A stretch of DNA of 64,000 nt, from positions 11,740,248 through 11,804,247 of the forward strand of contig NW_019211454.1 in assembly GCF_002443255.2 (NCBI RefSeq), read 5' to 3'. The translations under genes and the position numbers were made by a program. Below, in pieces: positions 13,301 through 27,500 of this stretch; position 1 is the first letter of the stretch; each line of letters opens with the position of its first letter. The DNA comes from Varroa destructor (Eukaryota; Arthropoda; Arachnida; Mesostigmata; Varroidae). The notes beneath the pieces are model-generated. The model ran no database searches, was not told where the DNA came from, and saw only the letters and a list, made by a program, of their open reading frames with translations.

Positions 13301-15369
13301 GCCTATATTTCTTGACCATCTAGAAATCCTTACCATATTTCCTGGGTTGTTTCCGCGGCTTTTTAATATCTGCTTAGGTCGATGTCGCAAATGCGCCTCT
13401 TTTATGTCGATATGCGAATGTTCGAAGCCTGAACATGAAGTAAAATTTTGTGATTTCAACAAAACTATAACAGCGTTCACAGGGATTTGCAGGTCTATAT
13501 AACACTTGCAAGCAGAAAAATAGGAAGAGTGCTTAATAAACAAAAATGGGTATTACTATTGAAAATTTCGTATAATGCATTTGAGACCCGAAGTCACCGA
13601 AGGTTTTTTTCGAGTAACAGACGAAATTGTAATTATCAACGAAGAGTAACAGTACCCTGGTGAAAGGTCAGCTTAACGTGGAATTTCTATACTAAGTATA
13701 CGTGAACACGCAGACATTTTATTTTAATGGCCCGCACGCTACTCGGCAACTGAAAAAGTAGGAAATTTTGTCTCAAATTATACCAGCTTAGTGTAAACGA
13801 GATGTCGCTTAGTTGAACACGTACGCTAAATGCTTGAATAGTTGGAACTGCTGCGCAAGGAAAAGATGGTTAAGCGAGAAGGCAGACAGGAGATTGCATT
13901 GCATCAAGCCTTAGGAGCTAATTTACTTTTGACATCTCATAGTACTACTTGAGCCGTTTGGCAGCTTGAGCGGAGTCGATAATGCAGCTATTGCCTAGAC
14001 ACTTCACTACCGAGATTGCGATTACGGAATTAATTTTGTTGCAGTGGTTTTTCAGTGGTGGTCGTGACGCGCTGTATTGGGCTATTTATGTGAAGTATAC
14101 GAACCACCATCGAAATGGCTTCATTCACTTCGATATCGACGATTGCCCCAGAGCGAACGTTTTTAGTATAGATCGGCCCTGCACATCGAAACCCAGTCAC
14201 TGGCCAACTATATAACTATGAAACTGCAACCCAGTAACGAGGATCGGAGATCTAGGCCGTTTTCCCTCGTCGCAATGTCTTTTTGGGCACATTTCCCAAG
14301 CTATCTTTTGATCCGATATTGACGACCCAGTTACGATGATGTTGGATCTGGGTAAATCTTCAAACGAGCGAGTATGGGCTACTTGTTTAGCAGGAACGTT
14401 AAACGTAGTTGACCTTATTATCGCCATGACGATTCAGTTCTGGTCAACATTAGGCAGTTAATATATTAGTCGCAGCTGTTCGACTCTAAAGGCAACCTCA
14501 GTAAACAAAACCTCATCAACGCATATGAGCGTCGACATTTAAAAAAATCGAGGCGACATGAAACGCTAACAATTCACAGTTCGCTGCGGTACAACAAAAA
14601 CTTATTTAGCACTGAACGTGAACAGCAAAAGAAAATAGGTCTTCATACACAGACTACTTGTGTTGTTTTTCTATTCTAAACGTAAACGCGTAATTCGAGG
14701 CTTCATTCAGACTCCAGGAAGAAACTTTGTTTATATTTTTATAGCGATTCCGAATGAGCAGAACGGGGAAATTCGCTAACGGTACATATTATCGATGTGC
14801 TATGTTACGTATAATTGGCTAGGACGTACATGGCACCAACTTCTTAATTGCGTCATTTAGCTGATTCGGAAGAAAACGTCGGTATTATTTCCAGAAGGAA
14901 TTACATTATAAACTGTAACTGTTAAGTAAGCTTAACTGACGGTCAACCTGTGCTCTGTTTTGCATGTTCCATTTGTCTGATACTTCGAAGTCGTCGCTAG
15001 AAAATTATCTTGCGGTACATATGCATCGCGCACGTTCGATTTTCTGCTCAATAACGTTATCAGCCACAACTGATAGTTTGTACAGTACCATGGTAAATGG
15101 AGACGATCTATGGAATGTTATTTGAGGCATAGGTAACTATGAGTCCGGTACAACTAAGATGACAGTCAGAACGTCACGGCGGGCATGCTAACCCATATCA
15201 GGGATATGCATAGCAAATTACAGACGGCACCCTCAAGAATTCGAAGAAAGAAGCAAATGAGCAGAAATAACGAAATGCTTACCTGCGGCTATGAAGGTCG
15301 TCATCGTGACATCGATCAGTTAAAAGATCACCGCTCGAAGGTGCCACATACTGAGTGCTGAGGCCCGTT

Positions 15370-15740
15370 TTGACTTCATCAAAACGAATTTTACATGGAA
15401 TCTCAGAATTAGAACCGAAATCGCATTTTACAGATTCAGGCAGTATTCAAACGACAAATCAAAGTCAGCCAACGACAATCTATACATGTACATGGAAAGC
15501 TTAAACATTATTAAAGACAGTAGTGCGAAGCTAGACGAAACACTGATCCGTGCCCCGTTAGCGGGCTCTTTATCTTCTGATTGGCACGCGTTTCAAGGAG
15601 TTTTGTTAGGGCAAGAAACAAAGACTCTGGACACACTGAAGATGCAGTTTATTACTGAAATCTTCAATAGGAACAACCATCAGAATGAACCGAACGGTGG
15701 TTTTTCCTACCTGATTGAATTTGAACAAGCAAATAAATAA
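15370..15740 (+). mobile_element. Possible Ty1/copia-type Gag fragment
   Basis: An open frame whose ATG is at 15486, but which stays open upstream to about 15370, reads LRIRTEIAFYRFRQ and later LAGSLSSDWHAFQGVLLG, then TKTLDTLKMQFITEIFNR. This order resembles the copia-type Gag domain (an L..F..R.. helix, then SLP..W..F...L, then a T.....L...E.R helix). It stops at 15740 before any zinc knuckle. No protease, integrase or reverse transcriptase was recognised around it, so it would be an isolated relic. Judged by eye; it could be chance. Confidence 0.3.
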
Positions 15741-18700
15741 TAAGCGGCCTTTTTCTCCAGGAAAGTCGGTGACCTTTAATTGAGTCTTCTTACGGTCAGT
15801 TCACTTGACGTACTTCCTTCGTCAAGCCATAGCTAAGCATATGTTCAGCAATTGTAATGGATAACAGTTCCGGGCACTAAGGCAGCGAAAAAGCAGGCTA
15901 CAGTTCGTGTTGCTAACGGACGGGTGGAGATTAATTACATAGGGGTCGCGAATACGTTGGTAATTGCAATATAGACAGGGAACAAAACGGTGAATAAGTC
16001 ACCCACGGTGAACTTTCGTAGGAAACAGCAATCAATTAAAAAAAAAGTTTAAAAGCCGTAAGATTGTATTACGAGTTTTACAAAATGCGAGGAAACAAGA
16101 TGTATAGCTAAAGAATGATTCGTATACTCTTACGTTGAAACAAGTTTTCTCCGTTTGATGAAAATAACTGACTGAAGATAATGAAGTAAATATATGCTGA
16201 GCTTAGGCGTAATGAAGTAACGCTACCGGCAAAATGTGTGGGACAATTCTGCTATGTCTAGCAGTCGACAGAACGGACTACCTTGCTCATAAAATGTCAT
16301 AAAAAAGGAATACCGTTGTAAGCTTTAACAATAAAGCAAACCAAATTTCGTACGTTCAACATTCGATATTTACTTTTTTCTGAATGCCCTCACTGTCCGA
16401 TATCTAAAAGTCGTTAAAGTTTAGTAAGTTGGTTTGCATTGCACCTGCCCCATACGTCTCCACCATTTGATCTATAACAAAAACTAAAGATTCCTAAGAA
16501 TGTTTGTTGTCACAATATGGTAAATGAACGTTGTTATATAGATTTCCTATGGATTACTAATGGCAGCCTGTGTATAAGACGAAGATGTTGCGCACCCACA
16601 ATCCATTACCAGGCTGCTCACGTACCTTCCCTGAACGTATAGAAGAAAGTTATTCGCTACTATTAAACACTAAAATTACAAATCGTATTTAGAGACTCGA
16701 AATGAGCCTTTGGGCGAATGTCACGTTTTGCTATTTGCAAATAGCTTCAAAGGTAAGATGCTGATTGGAACGTTACAGTGAGAAGAGATAGGGGCGATAG
16801 TTTTTTAGACTCTGGGAAGGTCTAACGGTAACTTGGAGGAAGGAGTGAGCTGTTGGAAAAAAATTATCACCTAATACTATTATTCAACACGCCTATAAAA
16901 GAAAGTAGTCGCTAAGAGCCCGAACAACAGAGTAATCAACTAAATATGTCGACTTCCAGCTCCGCCCTATTGACTGTTGTATAAATGGCATTGTCTGAAA
17001 GTCGTTTATAGCATAAAAGCTTTCCCGCGCATATTTCATGGTTTTTTTTTGCACATACAGCACAGTTCTAGGCCTAAGTAATAAGGCTCCATAACGATAA
17101 GTGTTTCTTGTCGTCTGCCGTTGGCAAAATAGATCACTGGATTGCGGAAAACGCAGTCTCTCCGCCCAAATGGCGTGTTTTTCCCTATCCCTTCGTAGCT
17201 TTCGGTGTAAGTGTGAGCTGTACTCTTTTCGTGAGTCGAGTTGGTTTAATTCTACATTGAACGGCCAAGTAAGAATTCAGCCAGACTAAACCATCATCTT
17301 CGTATTATTCTTTCATTCTAAGCCCAAGATTACCGGAACGTAAAGTTCACACGGGAATCTTCTTGCCATTTGCTTGACCTACAAAGTGGTTCGTGGCGAA
17401 AAACCGTCTTCCATGGCCGATCTCTCTTCTTTGCTCAAGACAAATATTAAAAAAGAGATGCTGAGAAACCGTCGGAAAACAGATTCGTTGTTCCTTCTGT
17501 TAGGATGGCCGCAGAATAATCAAATGAATTGATTGATACTCAAGCAGAAGTTTTCTGGTCAGCGTCTTCTCTATTCGTTCGATCTTCCATCTCATTACCA
17601 TGGCTCGTCCGGTGGTCAGCGAGTCGTAACAAGCAAATTATCGATGTGTGAAGCATACATTATAAAACACAGTTAGCAAAGAATTTAATAGTGATATCTT
17701 CTTATGTTAAGGTTTTTGCGTTCGTTTACCCAGCAAAAAAAATTGACCGTTTTGCCCATTATGGCTGCTTTGAACGATTATCCATCGTCCGTAGATGCTC
17801 ATGTCTTCTTATCGTAAACATACAGTGGCGTAGATTTGAAAGATCCTTTAAATTACCTGAAAACTGTAAAGAATCTGCTACACTGGACGAAACGATTTAG
17901 TGCTATGCCTTCGATTGCCTTCGATAGCACTGCCTCTTTTTGTTTATTCTTTGCTGAAATTATGAATATGTTTTACTGCGACAAGTAGTTAAATGATTGT
18001 TAGTAGCTACGTTAGTCTCTATAACCTATAAGTCTTCGATGTCTTCGTACGTCAAAATATCAAGAATATATATATATATATATATTAGAACACCTAGCCG
18101 CAGTGCAGTGGTTATCTCTTGAAAACATAAACCTAATCCTTGGTGCTTATTTAGAAGCGATTTGGTATTAACAAATACTCCTCAATGATAAATACGCTGC
18201 TAGCGCATGGATACTAGGCTTGTAACATTCGTCTTTTGTCACAATTTTCTATCGAAAAAAGGTGACAAATTTAGAAATCAATGTCTTAGTCATGAATCAC
18301 GTGCGGCTCGAACCCGAGCATGAACTCGGCGGCCATTTCGAAGTACTGCTAATTCCGTCTATCGGGGAAATGCGAATTTGATACTGAGTCATGTTGGGCG
18401 GTGATTGGAGATATGTTTTCATCATTGAAGTCATTTTGGTTCGAACAGTATGTATACGTAACGCCACTACTATGTTTAATCCTTATACAGTTCATCCGAT
18501 TTTGCAATTCTCTATTTAAGCTAAACGTCTTTCTGCAGCGGCGGGTTGTACGCTATTACTGAACGATGTAAATGACAATATTAATAGGGAGACAATAGGG
18601 AGAGGTAATTTTAAGTACTTTATTTAGTAAAGACATTTTCGTCGAATAAAATGCCTATCTAAGAATTTTACATCTCAAATTCGTATAACAAAATAAACTT

Positions 18701-20295
18701 ATTCTCAGGACCGTCTTTTGGTGAACTCGATCGTTCAACCGAATGATGGCCAAAACGTTCTATAGAAAATAAAAAATTTGAATAGATACGCATTACTTAG
18801 AGAGAAACTAGTAATAGATGGGTTAAGCCGCGTCCTTGGGAAGTATCAGGGATCGTACGATTATTAAGCTGTCGTGATTTCATGTTTTGTTGCAGACTTA
18901 CTTACCACTTGAGTAAAAATAAAGAATTATATTGCAATTTCTAAAACCTTCTTGTTTGCTTTGAAAATTCGAGTGCGTGATCACTATACGAACAAATGGC
19001 TCAACAGCTGGTGACACCGGGACGGTGTCAAGATACAGTTTTGTCGGCATGATGTCTGATGATGATGAGAGTTTTGTGTGAATGGAAAGCGGGTCCAACA
19101 AGCCCATAGTAACGACAAAATGGCCCAGAATATAACGCTCGGGACGGTGGCGGTTACTTACACATTGGAATATACTACGTAATTGAGGAAAAAAGGCCAA
19201 GGTAATAAAATTCATTTTGTATCCCCTCATTGTTAGTATCCGTGGTGGAGAAGCGTGCACTCTACTAATAATAAAATTATAAAAAACAAGCGTTTAATTA
19301 TGCTAGACGAGTGTCGGTGTACGCATGATAGCACATAAAGCCCATTCATTGCTTGGAGGCTGTACTTCCCTAGGCAATGTGAGGCGGGTGTTTTCGCCGC
19401 AGTTAAAGTTAGATAAATTACAGTCCGCTAAAGGAAAGGTGGTACGCAGCAGAATTATCCCTATTCCTTTGAGTTATAACTAAACAGTTTTATGGTCACG
19501 GAAATGTTGTTTAATAGATTTCTCGATGCGATTTACCATGGTGGCCTGGAAGGGAGGTCAACGACTTAGATACCCTCTAAATAGGTTGCAATGATGTATT
19601 GCTGAGGAACCAAATGTCTGCATAGATAGCTGTATAAATGCCTATTATAGATAATTGATCTATCGGCTGAGATTCAAGCATGATCTTAGATTGCCTTTCA
19701 ATAAAAGAAGCAGGAAATTATTATCTTAAAAAAGCGAATGCAAATATAAAGTTATATTGTAGCTTTTCTTAGGTAGATACCATGAATACACTTTGAAGAT
19801 TAGTTTCGACGAATTGAATGACCCATAGTCTGCTGCGGCCGTATGTTATTTTGCTTATATTTTTCCGGAAAGAATATCAATAGGTATTTCGTTGAAAAGA
19901 ACCCTAGGGCCATTTGGGCCATGTCGTCACTTGTCCTCACTTCGGCCTGCAGCCAACAACCAAGGTTAACCCGGAACGTGCATCGTTTGAGTGGATTAGT
20001 TAGCATTAGATCTCTGTATCATACGACGCTTGATGGGATGTCGTTAGGCAGATCTTCAATGGCTTTCTGCTTCTGCGGACATTAGGCTCTATGGCGGTTA
20101 AAGAGAAGTCGGACTGAGGAGCCACTCAGTTTTTTCTGGGGTCACGTCGGTTAATTCTTGCTTGGGCCGACGGCCAGGCAGGGGAACACCTATAACACTA
20201 GATTGATCTCATTCAGCGGATTTACTTAGCAGGCTATATAACACTGAATTTCTCCCATACTTTGGGTTTCTTCTCCCGTTGCTAACGATGACCAA

Positions 20296-20316
20296 ATATA
20301 TATATATATATATATA
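20296..20316. repeat. (TA)n microsatellite
   Basis: Pure TA run. Similar runs occur at 10978-10993, 18066-18085 and 32946-32961. Confidence 0.85.
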
Positions 20317-21550
20317 CACAATAAGTTTCGTTGTTTTTATGGGGTCCTCCAGCTGCGAATATAGTCTGAGAAGCAGTGTAATATAATCTACGCTTCTGAT
20401 AATCGTCTTTTTTTGCTGGCGTTCGCGGCGGAATAAGGAAAAAAAGCCTTTTTAGTCGCCTGTTTTCGTCCTTCGCGAGAAACAAGAAGAAAGAGAAAGA
20501 GGCAGTAGTGAAGTAAATGACAGTAGTGGCTGTGCTAAAGTTCGACAGTTTTTTTTACATAAGCAGCTAAATTGTCATTGGCCTTCTTGAGGCCATCAGA
20601 GCTGAGGATGGATGCTTTGAAGCGAGCTGCTATGCATTGTTATATTATATACGGACAAATAATGTATCGTAATCATGCGGGGTCTCATAGCAGAATTTAG
20701 AGATTATACGACGCATCAAAGCGTTAAAAAAATCGTATGATATGTTTAGAGAAAATGTTGCAACATTGTAACTTTTTGTACGCTATGAAAATATCCTTAA
20801 TGCACTGCATTGAATGCTAAATATGATTATATCAAAAAATTATATTTCTCATTCGGCGCTAGCTAAGCAACGTCAAACCGTAGCTAAGTTCATTCTAAAC
20901 AATGTATAATTGAGCAGAAAGTTCAACAGCGGTCCTCCAATGTCGCCCACCTGTCACTAAACCCTCTAATTATTTCCTTGAAAAATTGAGATGACCGAGT
21001 GTTAATTACTTCCTCGCAACCAGCTAGAGGCTTCAGAAACGAGTAAATACAAGGTCACTGTAACTGGAAAAAATTAAAAGTAAAATCTGAGTTTAAAATG
21101 TACAAAAGACTAAATATGCTAAACTGCACTAGTAAAGCCTTTGATAGAGGCACAGTTTTTTTACAAACAGATAGCTAAACGGATACCTTACGATCGTGCA
21201 ACCTTATAGGATCGACTATGCGCTCCCACGTAAGATCGCTGGACAGCTAAGGGACCGATAGGTTTGCGCTGTTTAAATACTATTGCTATATCCCGTTTCT
21301 GTGGACATAGTTTCAATGATAAAAGCATTTGTGTTCTGAGCAGCTGCACGTAAATATATATCCACAAGGTACCGGGCCTACGCTTTGTCTCTTTAATCTC
21401 TCTAATATATATACAATAGCTGATTCCAGGTGTTAGGGGAAACCTCAATTATATTTGCATCGTATGCTACAAGTAATAGCGATGTTGTTACGTGTACACT
21501 TGTGTGGCCTTATGATATAGTACAATACGAATGATACATATATTTTGTCT

Positions 21551-21590
21551 AGCCTTTTAATAGAATTTTTAGCCTTTCAATACGATTCCA
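21551..21590. repeat. Imperfect 20-bp tandem repeat
   Basis: AGCCTTTTAATAGAATTTTT is followed directly by AGCCTTTCAATACGATTCCA, two related 20-mers with a few differences. Confidence 0.5.
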
Positions 21591-24500
21591 AGGCACTGAT
21601 ATGTTTGGAAGGCAGCTCCTTGTAATTTTCGTATAGAAGAACAGAGAACAATAGACAACGTTGTATATATACAAAACATATACATTATCGTCTACTAGTA
21701 GTCATCCAATAACAAAAAACAATAAGTTAGTTCCAGCAAAGTTGCTGTGTGTATGTGATATAACGTAACTCTACAATAATCTTGTCCATCTCACATGCAC
21801 CTGCATCTACTTATGGGTGCTTGCTAGGGAAACAAAAGCATCCTGAACGGATTCATGCGTATTGTACAACAGCCAGCCGAAGCCAATGGTCTTCAAGTTA
21901 ATTTTTTCTAATCACTAAAAACGTTACAACATACTCAATTTGCCTTTCCCCTCTCCATGTCGTTGGTGAGCAAAGAGCTTTCTATTGCGGCGTTAACCAA
22001 TCGCGATTCGGGTGGCTGCAATCGATTATTTGGATACGTTTAGCCGTTTGTGGGCGTGCAGACATGACGTCACCTGCTGACGATACCAAGGCTAGAAGAT
22101 AAGGAAATTATTGACGTGCCAGCTGCAAAGGCTAAAGATGGCTAGTTGACGAACGGGCCTTTTTACCTATTTACTTTACTTATATCTAATGGAGTCTTAA
22201 TATCAGCTGCTTACGATGGCACGGCTGTTTGCGACAAGAGCAGCACTCGATACGTCTGAGATTTTTCGTTGGACGGAAAAGACTACTAATGTTGCTGTGG
22301 CATCTCTTATATAGTGAAACTGCATTTCAACATTAGGCTGGCACAGCATGTATCAGCGTTTCTCCTGATAAATCCCTTTAATGGAACTTCTGTGTTGTCT
22401 GCAAATCATCGGCGTGTGTCGGCCCAACGGATCATCTTCAGTCGTTGGAATTGGCCTGTTAACTCAACTTATCGCTTTTTATTTTCGGGTCAGATACGAG
22501 AAACAGGACGCGCACAGACAAACCAACAGACCGCATCAACTTAGCAATAACGAATTGATAGTGGTCGTATCAAGATCACCGACTTGCCTATCTCTATAGG
22601 TTAACGTGTTAATGAGGCTAAACTGAAAAAAAACCTTATTCAAAAGTTCTCCTCTATCTTCAAATAGTTACTCTGTAACATTTCATCCATTTGAGTACAT
22701 CACATTTCGTTAATGAAACACGGTAGCACTAAGAGCTACTGGAGTCTATATGAAAGTAATAGCTTGTTCGACCATGAGGATCTACGGGACTTGATAAACA
22801 ACGCAATGACGTATTCAGATAGCATACAGGATAGCTATGGTAATTTTGCTAATCAGGTGTAAACTAGCTAGATATATGGCAATGTTTTACGTTAGCTGCT
22901 TGAATATTCGAAAAGTTTACTTGACAAATGCGAAAAGCAGCCGTTAGTGCAGATTAAGTAAATGTCTAATGAATGAAGAATTTTTTAATGTTTGTATCTG
23001 CGTGTATATGGCTTTCTAAATGTTTCTAAAAATGCCTCCGCAGTTAGTTTGTTTCCAGTTCAGAAGTAGCATCGGCTTAATTATCAAGTGGGTATGTACT
23101 AACGCCCCGTATCTTCTGGCCTTTTACGCTATACCGTACCGCTAGCGAACAACCGCATTACCGAAAGCTATGAAATTTTGATGAAGTAAGCATCTCCGTG
23201 TGACACTCATAACATTTTTTAAAGTTAAGGTTGGTAGTGATATGGGTAGGCATTTTCTTCACAGTATCTTAAAGTCACGATGATCAAAGGCAACGTAGGT
23301 TCATGTTATAAGGATTAAATAAGCCTTCAAGGTAGATGTACTGAATCCAAACCAGAAATTCTGCGCTCCCGGGCTCCAGGTACTGTTACCACTTATCCTA
23401 AGAATTAATTAAGTCTTCTACAAAATCTGTTGGTGAGGGTCAAATTTGATCTTCCAAGTCAGGTTAGTTTCGGTAACGTTGAAACTCTATCTAACGAAAC
23501 ACACACGCTATACTTGTGAAAGTGAGACTTACTCCTGAAGCACTCCTTCCAAAGTCCAAGGATTTGATGTTATTTATTCATAACTCTGATCCTTTGCAAT
23601 GCTGCGATGTGTCAGTCATTGATCTTCGGTGTCGACCTGCAGATAAATATCTGGTTGTGTTGCTTATTCACGATATTATCACGTTAAGATTTCAATCACG
23701 ATTATAAAGTACGACGATACTCTGTGAGCAGTATGTCGCTGTGTACTGCTGAAGGGCATGTAATAAATAGAACCAATCAGTGTTTTGACCGATTTATATT
23801 TGTACAACAGAATCAGAATGGGTAGAAACAACTTGTTACTTTCCTTACGAGTTGTTTCAATCCCTATATTCAATTCTACATGCACAATATTAATTAGACC
23901 CTGCTATAATTAATTGCCAGATAATTTAGTCCCTAGGCCCACGGATACTATAGCGAGAGTCGATCATTCTTCCTGGGAGGCCAATTCTTAGAATTTATCA
24001 CATTGCGAGCATTTCGTACGTCTAGAGAAGCCAAGGCGCATTGAAGCTTTGTAAGGGCAGCCGCTGGAGATCTTTCCTCGCTGTGCAGTGCTCTGTGCCC
24101 CCTTTTCGGTTCCTCGGCTCAGCTAACACTTCTCGAAAGACACAGTATGCTTAGCCATTTCTATCTATAGAGGTAGCTCCTAGCACTTTCCTTTTTTCAA
24201 AGTCTTTGACTGTATGAGAATACTGAGTCATTCGTTCCCCGACACCCTAACCTATCTGTTCCTAACGAAAAATCGTAGCTCGGGCGCACAATTCTATGTT
24301 GAGGTGTAACCCAGTGTGATCTTTTTCTGAACCTATGCCACCGTCGAAGCGTCAAGAAACTAAGAGAATCCTTCTGTTCTCAAACCTTCTCTCCACAAAA
24401 CTCTGGTGATTGCCCCATTAAACGTAATACTTTATCCGTGATGGCTTACCAAACATTTCGGGCGAGACGGACGTCCACCGTATCTTCATATCATACTAGA

Positions 24501-27500
24501 CTTGTTGTTTTGCCACCACAGCGATACGTGTTATTAGTTGCTAAGAATAGAATATACACAAAAAAAGACGCATCCTATTTATTTTGTTTTAGTAATGTTG
24601 GCTTCAGCGCAAAATTCAGGTAACATGAAAAGATAGGGCTATTTGGCGAAGTAAAAATAAAGAATGAATTTGGAGTTTTCCATTAAGGCCTTATTGAGGA
24701 CCGAGTAACACTTCTAACGGATAATATAGACTCCTTCGGTGCATCTAATTACAATATAATATGAACAAACCATCATAAACATATATTAGGTTATGATGCA
24801 TTTCAAATTAGGGTACGTTATTGTGCATGTGCTATGGATCTTTAGGTATAGTATTCCTCCAATCATTACATTTGGAACATTTACAAACTTTGACCTCGCG
24901 CTCCGGTAATGTTTTCCATTAATGGTAATTGCTGGGATACCGCTTTTAAGCTTAGGAGGCCTAAGTTGGAACAATCGGTCATCGTCATGCTATTTACCTA
25001 GAATGTCAACAAATGATTAAAACATAATTTAGATTTAAGTGTCTTTTTCCCAACGCAGGCTCTCTGCAATACCTTCTGTGTATATACGTATAAGTGCGCA
25101 TGTTCCGAATTATGTACGCCTTGGCTCCTACCAAAAGAGGTTCGGTAATTCCAAGCATTCAGGAAAGTAATTGCCCTTTCCCCCAGTCATACCCCAAACT
25201 GGTTGGCCTTATAGAAACCCCAGACTCCTACGTCCCCAGATCTGTATATACGATTCAGTTTACTAAGACGAACAGGATGGTACAAATGAGTGGTACCGAC
25301 AGAGGAATACTAGCTATATCACTAGGTATAAAGATAAGTTTTCCCGGTAAACGAATAGCGCTGTCTTGTTTTCCAAATGACAACCGTGTGTGAAAGAAAA
25401 GTGTTAAAAAAAATCGGAATTCTGTGCAACGAGTATGAGCTAGTTACATTCGTAAAAGATCCGCAGAGCCATTTGAAGCTATGCGGAATTAAGGCTTCAG
25501 TATTTATTTTTAGGGCTTTCGTTCAGTTAATAATTATGGTAGCCTAAGTCTAACAGGTAAATGTTGTTTGTGTTTTCACTTCTTTGTCTGTAGTTTTACC
25601 TAGTACCCTTTTTTACCTAATAGCTTTCCCACGAAGCAACGATGTCTGGTAAATCTGTTCGCTGAACTGTCATCATCTTAAGATTATGTCACAATCAATA
25701 CGCATTGCTCGGTGCAAGGGGAAATGTTTAGACTGAATGAGAAGGCCTGTTACTCTGTTGGTCTATAGACGAGTTGGAAAGTGTATCCTCCAAGTCCAGG
25801 ATTTCATCGTTAGTTTTAAGCTTTTAAATTTTTTTAGCGGTGTTCTTAATTACAAAGGTTTGCGGTACAAGGTATAAACACGTTGTGCGGCTTCGGCAGA
25901 TTCTTGAGGTCACATTCCAATGAACATATCCCATTAAGTACCAATAAATTGGCCTTTAAAAATGCTTATTATCCTTTTATCGAAGCGTTCGTAAAACAAT
26001 ACATCTATGCGCAGTTGGAGACAACTATTTAATTAAAATGGTAAAGCATAAATTTTATCTCCAAGATTTAATGGTCTTCAAAGAAACAACCGATGAATCC
26101 CAAGGGTCAAATTTAAACGAAAGGGACAGAAATGGGTTGATGTATTAAAGGTCAAGGATATAAAATCTATGGCGAAATTTCAATGAGCAAATTCCTGTGC
26201 ATACTGGAATAGCCGGCTTGTGAAAAAAAAACTTAAACTATTTAAGAAGTTACTTCTACTACTTAACTTCAGCTCCCAGCATGTGGTTGGCACTGAGTTC
26301 CTGCATCCCAGCTACAAGCAGATTTTAAGCCACCAAAAAGACACGTTGATCGCGTCAAATTCCTCGTCTTGTCCCATAGATATGCGCGGCCTTCTCTGGA
26401 CAGTGATTCTCAATAGAAAAAGTATGCGGATGATATGATGTGTCAGGATTTCTGTCGACAGCTTCCTGCCGACCTATGGTGCGGAAGATTTTCGACCGGC
26501 CCCCAAGACTAGCGAGGGCTGCACATTCTTATGTACAGCATCGGTCGAAGAAAGTATATTGTTTCACATCTTTTGAACCCTCCTTCGTTTCCTCGTATTG
26601 TCCCACGCGGCAAACGTCGTATTCTCTAAGCTGCCGAAGGCACAGTGACCGGCATATGCCGGTTCTCAAGTCGGTCGGCGACGAAGAATATGGTTAGCAC
26701 ATAGCATTTTCTGCGTTCGATAAATACAGCACGTAGAACTACCAGAGAAATACAGCTTAGCAAAGGATGTAATGTTATTCCATTTTCTCTATTGGATACA
26801 TGGCTGCTACACGTGTTTGGGGAAGCTTTTTCGACTATATCTATTATATCTTCCCTTATCTGGCATATGTCTTTCTCCTTTATCCCATTTTAGTTTACTC
26901 ATTCATGCGTTTTCTATTTTAGACTGCTTCTAAGATGTTTGAGACGCCGAAACATCTGCGCACTCAGATACAAGTCTCTTCGTTCCCGAGGTGACTGCTA
27001 GACTCGAAGGCTGATTTCGTTTGCCAGGGTTGACTGCCCAAAGGCGGGGATGAAGAGTGGTATCTTTTAGTGATTTTATCAGTTCATATATGCGTACTTA
27101 CTTAGCGGCCTGTGAAAAGTTTCGGCCAAGGATTCTATTGACTGGCTATTTTGCAGAATGGATCGAGGTGAGATCGAATCACTTCCGCCACCGGCTCTCT
27201 TACGCATATGTGATTACGTGCTTTCTCTTATTTCAATATGAATAACTAGATACTACACATTAGCAAAACGATGCTGGTTAGGCCATAAGCAGTTCAGTCA
27301 GAGTGAGCCCCTAACGATTTCTGATGCCCCCTGGTCGATTTCTCCGGAGTGCTAGTGGTGTAGTTAGATTTCGAAAATGAAATCTTATTACCCGCTCTAT
27401 TATAATCCCAATACCTACGTTGGGGGTACGCAGGTATCAGCCCAGGCCTTCTAAAATATTACTATCGTAGTTTCTTCGCCTGCAATACTGATTATGGTTT

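Larger units (their letters stand above)
10365..21550. other. No recognised gene; possible copia Gag relic
   Basis: Contains the longest uninterrupted ORF of the window (10992-11465, 157 codons, plus), a 120-codon minus ORF (18898-19260), the Gag-like frame near 15.4-15.7 kb, TA runs and an 8-bp inverted repeat with a 17-nt loop at 17899-17931. None of the ORFs except the Gag-like one resembles a family I know. Confidence 0.5.

Noticed and set aside
18300..18345. GGTTCGAGCC string as a tRNA B-box (minus strand)
   Set aside because: The flanking T-stem does not pair and no A-box lies at the right distance.
18898..19260. 120-codon minus-strand ORF as a gene
   Set aside because: Composition is typical of chance frames and no family is recognised.
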